Below are positions 63,701 to 64,000 of a DNA stretch of 64,000 nucleotides, one piece after another (within the stretch, counting starts at the first letter, position 1; each line of letters opens with the position of its first letter). Source of the DNA: a bacterium (GTDB taxonomy: Bacteria > Bacteroidota > Bacteroidia > Cytophagales > Cyclobacteriaceae). Where the stretch lies: positions 62,001 through 126,000 of the forward strand of contig JANSWY010000004.1 of the NCBI GenBank assembly GCA_024743255.1, written 5' to 3'. A model generated the notes under the pieces. It was not told the origin of the DNA. It made no database searches and saw only the letters and a list, made by a program, of their open reading frames with translations. A program made the position numbers and the translations under genes.

Positions 63701-64000
63701 AAACCGTCAAGACCACTTAAATCCAGTCCGTCACCAGGTTCTTCGTCTGTTTCTTCTCCATCAGATTCATCTCCCTTACCATCTCCTTCATCGGTTGTTT
63801 CTCCATCAGAAGAATCGCCTTTTCCATCTCCTTCATCTCCTTTTCCATCTCCCTCATCTCCTTTGCCGTCTCCTTCATCTCCATTGCCGTCACCGCCATC
63901 TCCATCTCCGTCACCTTTCTTGACGATATCATAAAGAACATATACAGGGAAGTCATTCGGATTTCTGAATCGAAATTTGCTTTTCTGAGGGTTGTGAGTA
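60736..64000 (-). CDS. Giant T9SS-secreted surface protein with repeats, 5' end outside window
   Basis: The frame is open from 64000 to the stop at 60736-60738, so at least 1087 residues belong to it; an internal TTG at 63648 is not the start. From the 5' side: a repeated module (C..NP.KSR.R..NPN....Y, ending in LPKAGKGK/LPKAGNGK) in three copies, a linker of about 60 Gly, Asp, Glu and Lys between the first part and FWLPKAGKGK, then a lectin-like beta region (SYHGGNSNHSLWLSGFDGGS). A beta-propeller-like region follows (DVFYIDNRTDKIYSAVPDL, LYITENRSNEVLVFD), then a discoidin-like domain (GGQLILELESPV). The C-terminal YPNPVQNNLNVHF...GMYILKYSKG is a type A T9SS sorting domain. It is probably exported to the surface. 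Confidence 0.86.
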   Translation of the reverse strand, partial: THNPQKSKFRFRNPNDFPVYVLYDIVKKGDGDGDGGDGNGDEGDGKGDEGDGKGDEGDGKGDSSDGETTDEGDGKGDESDGEETDEEPGDGLDLSGLDGFWLPKAGKGKPGGDELPELEYRFKSFPKLAEDEELRVYFGDNQFEEAKPSNEICFAPGIELASVCSTNPNKSRWRMRNPNNHGVYVTYEIIDSENNVLFTKNLWLPKAGKGKEANPGDGVFEYKFFRSDALGENESIVTRYGDNQSLTAQDTGGVCEVEEGTIAVTSVCSDRRNRNKYRIENLNDYRVFVTFDHNGNTRGLPKAGNGKDEDGNAKSGNYTFIYTSRSINTLSFTYGSEQALSHEYFAGPCEIDVTPGACSLGQRTFTLTNAESDSYHGGNSNHSLWLSGFDGGSNAKLTFDAGSYLTYSTDGSSAYVYGVATMTTGELSGSLWEVFMPFNRKTDNTGPKKELKASAYDPNDGGIDPNLWIFYTLDESAFMNQLDGNGYINMRAMPADGKYGLQIGEGANGKNISLGASAWFFYSYNGQNEKQGDINVDSHAQCSDDDLETCDVFYIDNRTDKIYSAVPDLGQGTIVLTEQLTSPYGGAHMALDVTGEHLFVFQSSNGNKYGYFDLATGVFTEIGSLNVGSITQAAFSPYGQLYITENRSNEVLVFDDPYAGSYTSYGKIKIDETTDYVNTAGADIAFDQDGSFYLATHRGNKLYSVSGVADHLIAVEIGNTGSSKVTGLAILDSGSGNLIYSAKDHTVMTVVDMDGNKTPLTMVGDVTKSGWGDMTTGCMNLLDACAGYAASVIDYHPGTKANGTGTPVAERMNAENALGAPQESDNINFVSLGFGGQLILELESPVYNHNKNGVYVDNPNSINYGEKSYADLIIVETSYGRYNQNCGPDKDKNYPEKVLVYGKQSLNDAEWVLIGAPDGECRSSFIDIAPAIDQGLEFIQYLKLVDITDASKHNGSADGYDVDGIIICPGDVISAITGEGRTSIANARGDVEIASSFDHEFVNTAPNDVTEGFATAYPNPVQNNLNVHFSDNATYTISMFDVLGKKVMTDQIAKDYVEIDLSSLQTGMYILKYSKGESSYIIRVEKN
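63820..63903. repeat. 21-bp tandem repeat coding GDEGDGK
   Basis: Four adjoining 21-base units (63820-63840, 63841-63861, 63862-63882 and a worn copy 63883-63903) lie inside the T9SS gene. On the minus strand each codes for GDEGDGK-like heptapeptides (the last one is GDGGDGN). The phase never breaks the frame, so copy-number change would alter only linker length. Confidence 0.88.

Overview
The window looks like chromosomal DNA of an aerobic member of the Bacteroidota, most probably the order Cytophagales. The evidence is a type IX secretion C-terminal sorting domain, TANNTTTG-type -7 elements in front of leuS and fbaA, the plant-like long form of IspG, an aa3/cbb3-associated DUF420-DUF983 tail, many LytTR, PadR, DUF6597-AraC and DUF6624 family proteins, and moderately AT-rich DNA. 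Almost all of it reads as ordinary core chromosome. I see no phage, transposase, CRISPR array, tRNA or rRNA.

Layout. 1-804: end of a cytochrome-oxidase accessory operon (DUF420 C-terminus, a CAMC mini-protein, DUF983). 834-5968: a 1219-residue NtrY-like histidine kinase, stop-to-stop with an MlaFE lipid ABC transporter pair. 6137-11184: SDR, ispG, a small membrane protein, YjbR, SGNH hydrolase and a lipoprotein. 11235-14000: leuS on the minus strand. 14138-18610: an outer-membrane-like protein with an aspartate run, a DUF5117/5118 zinc protease and an EF-hand protein. 18687-22116 (minus): an NRK/uridine-kinase-like kinase, a 3-hydroxybutyryl-CoA dehydrogenase and a GH13 lipoprotein. 22286-30344: an amidohydrolase, then the RDD // SpoIIM-DUF4129-DUF4350-MoxR-DUF58 locus and two membrane genes on the other strand. 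30469-40346: an accessory-looking stretch of regulators and small proteins (DUF6624, PadR plus a membrane partner, AraC, DUF1801, ArsR with a palindromic operator, a PLP decarboxylase, VOC, SDR, and a LytTR gene broken by one missing base). 40596-42462: cyclophilin and fbaA. 42727-47008: an SLC45-like sugar transporter and a DPE2-like 4-alpha-glucanotransferase with two CBM20 domains. 47177-48875: LytTR response regulator, a lipoprotein and a membrane protein. 49012-57059: parE, lipase, DUF1028, parC, trmH, sanA, all on one strand. 57064-60682: ddl, a lone Hpt protein, EEP hydrolase, a TerB-like protein and a rhomboid. 60736-end: a giant T9SS cargo protein whose 5' end lies beyond the window.

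How genes work together. The extracytoplasmic GH13 lipoprotein, the SLC45-type transporter and the CBM20-GH77 enzyme suggest alpha-glucan/maltose use; a LacI-type palindrome lies upstream of the transporter. FbaA supplies glycolysis. IspG, Ddl, LeuS and the two Topo IV subunits are housekeeping. The MoxR-DUF58-SpoIIM-RDD genes form the most system-like cluster; their job is unknown and they probably act together at the inner membrane.

The most unusual sequence signals are: arrays of a TTGTCAG/CTGACAA heptamer that begin right at the stop codons of two unrelated minus-strand genes; the single-base frameshift in the LytTR gene; and the repeated LPKAG-GK modules and 21-bp minisatellite in the T9SS protein. 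I did not find a clearly new defence or biosynthetic system.
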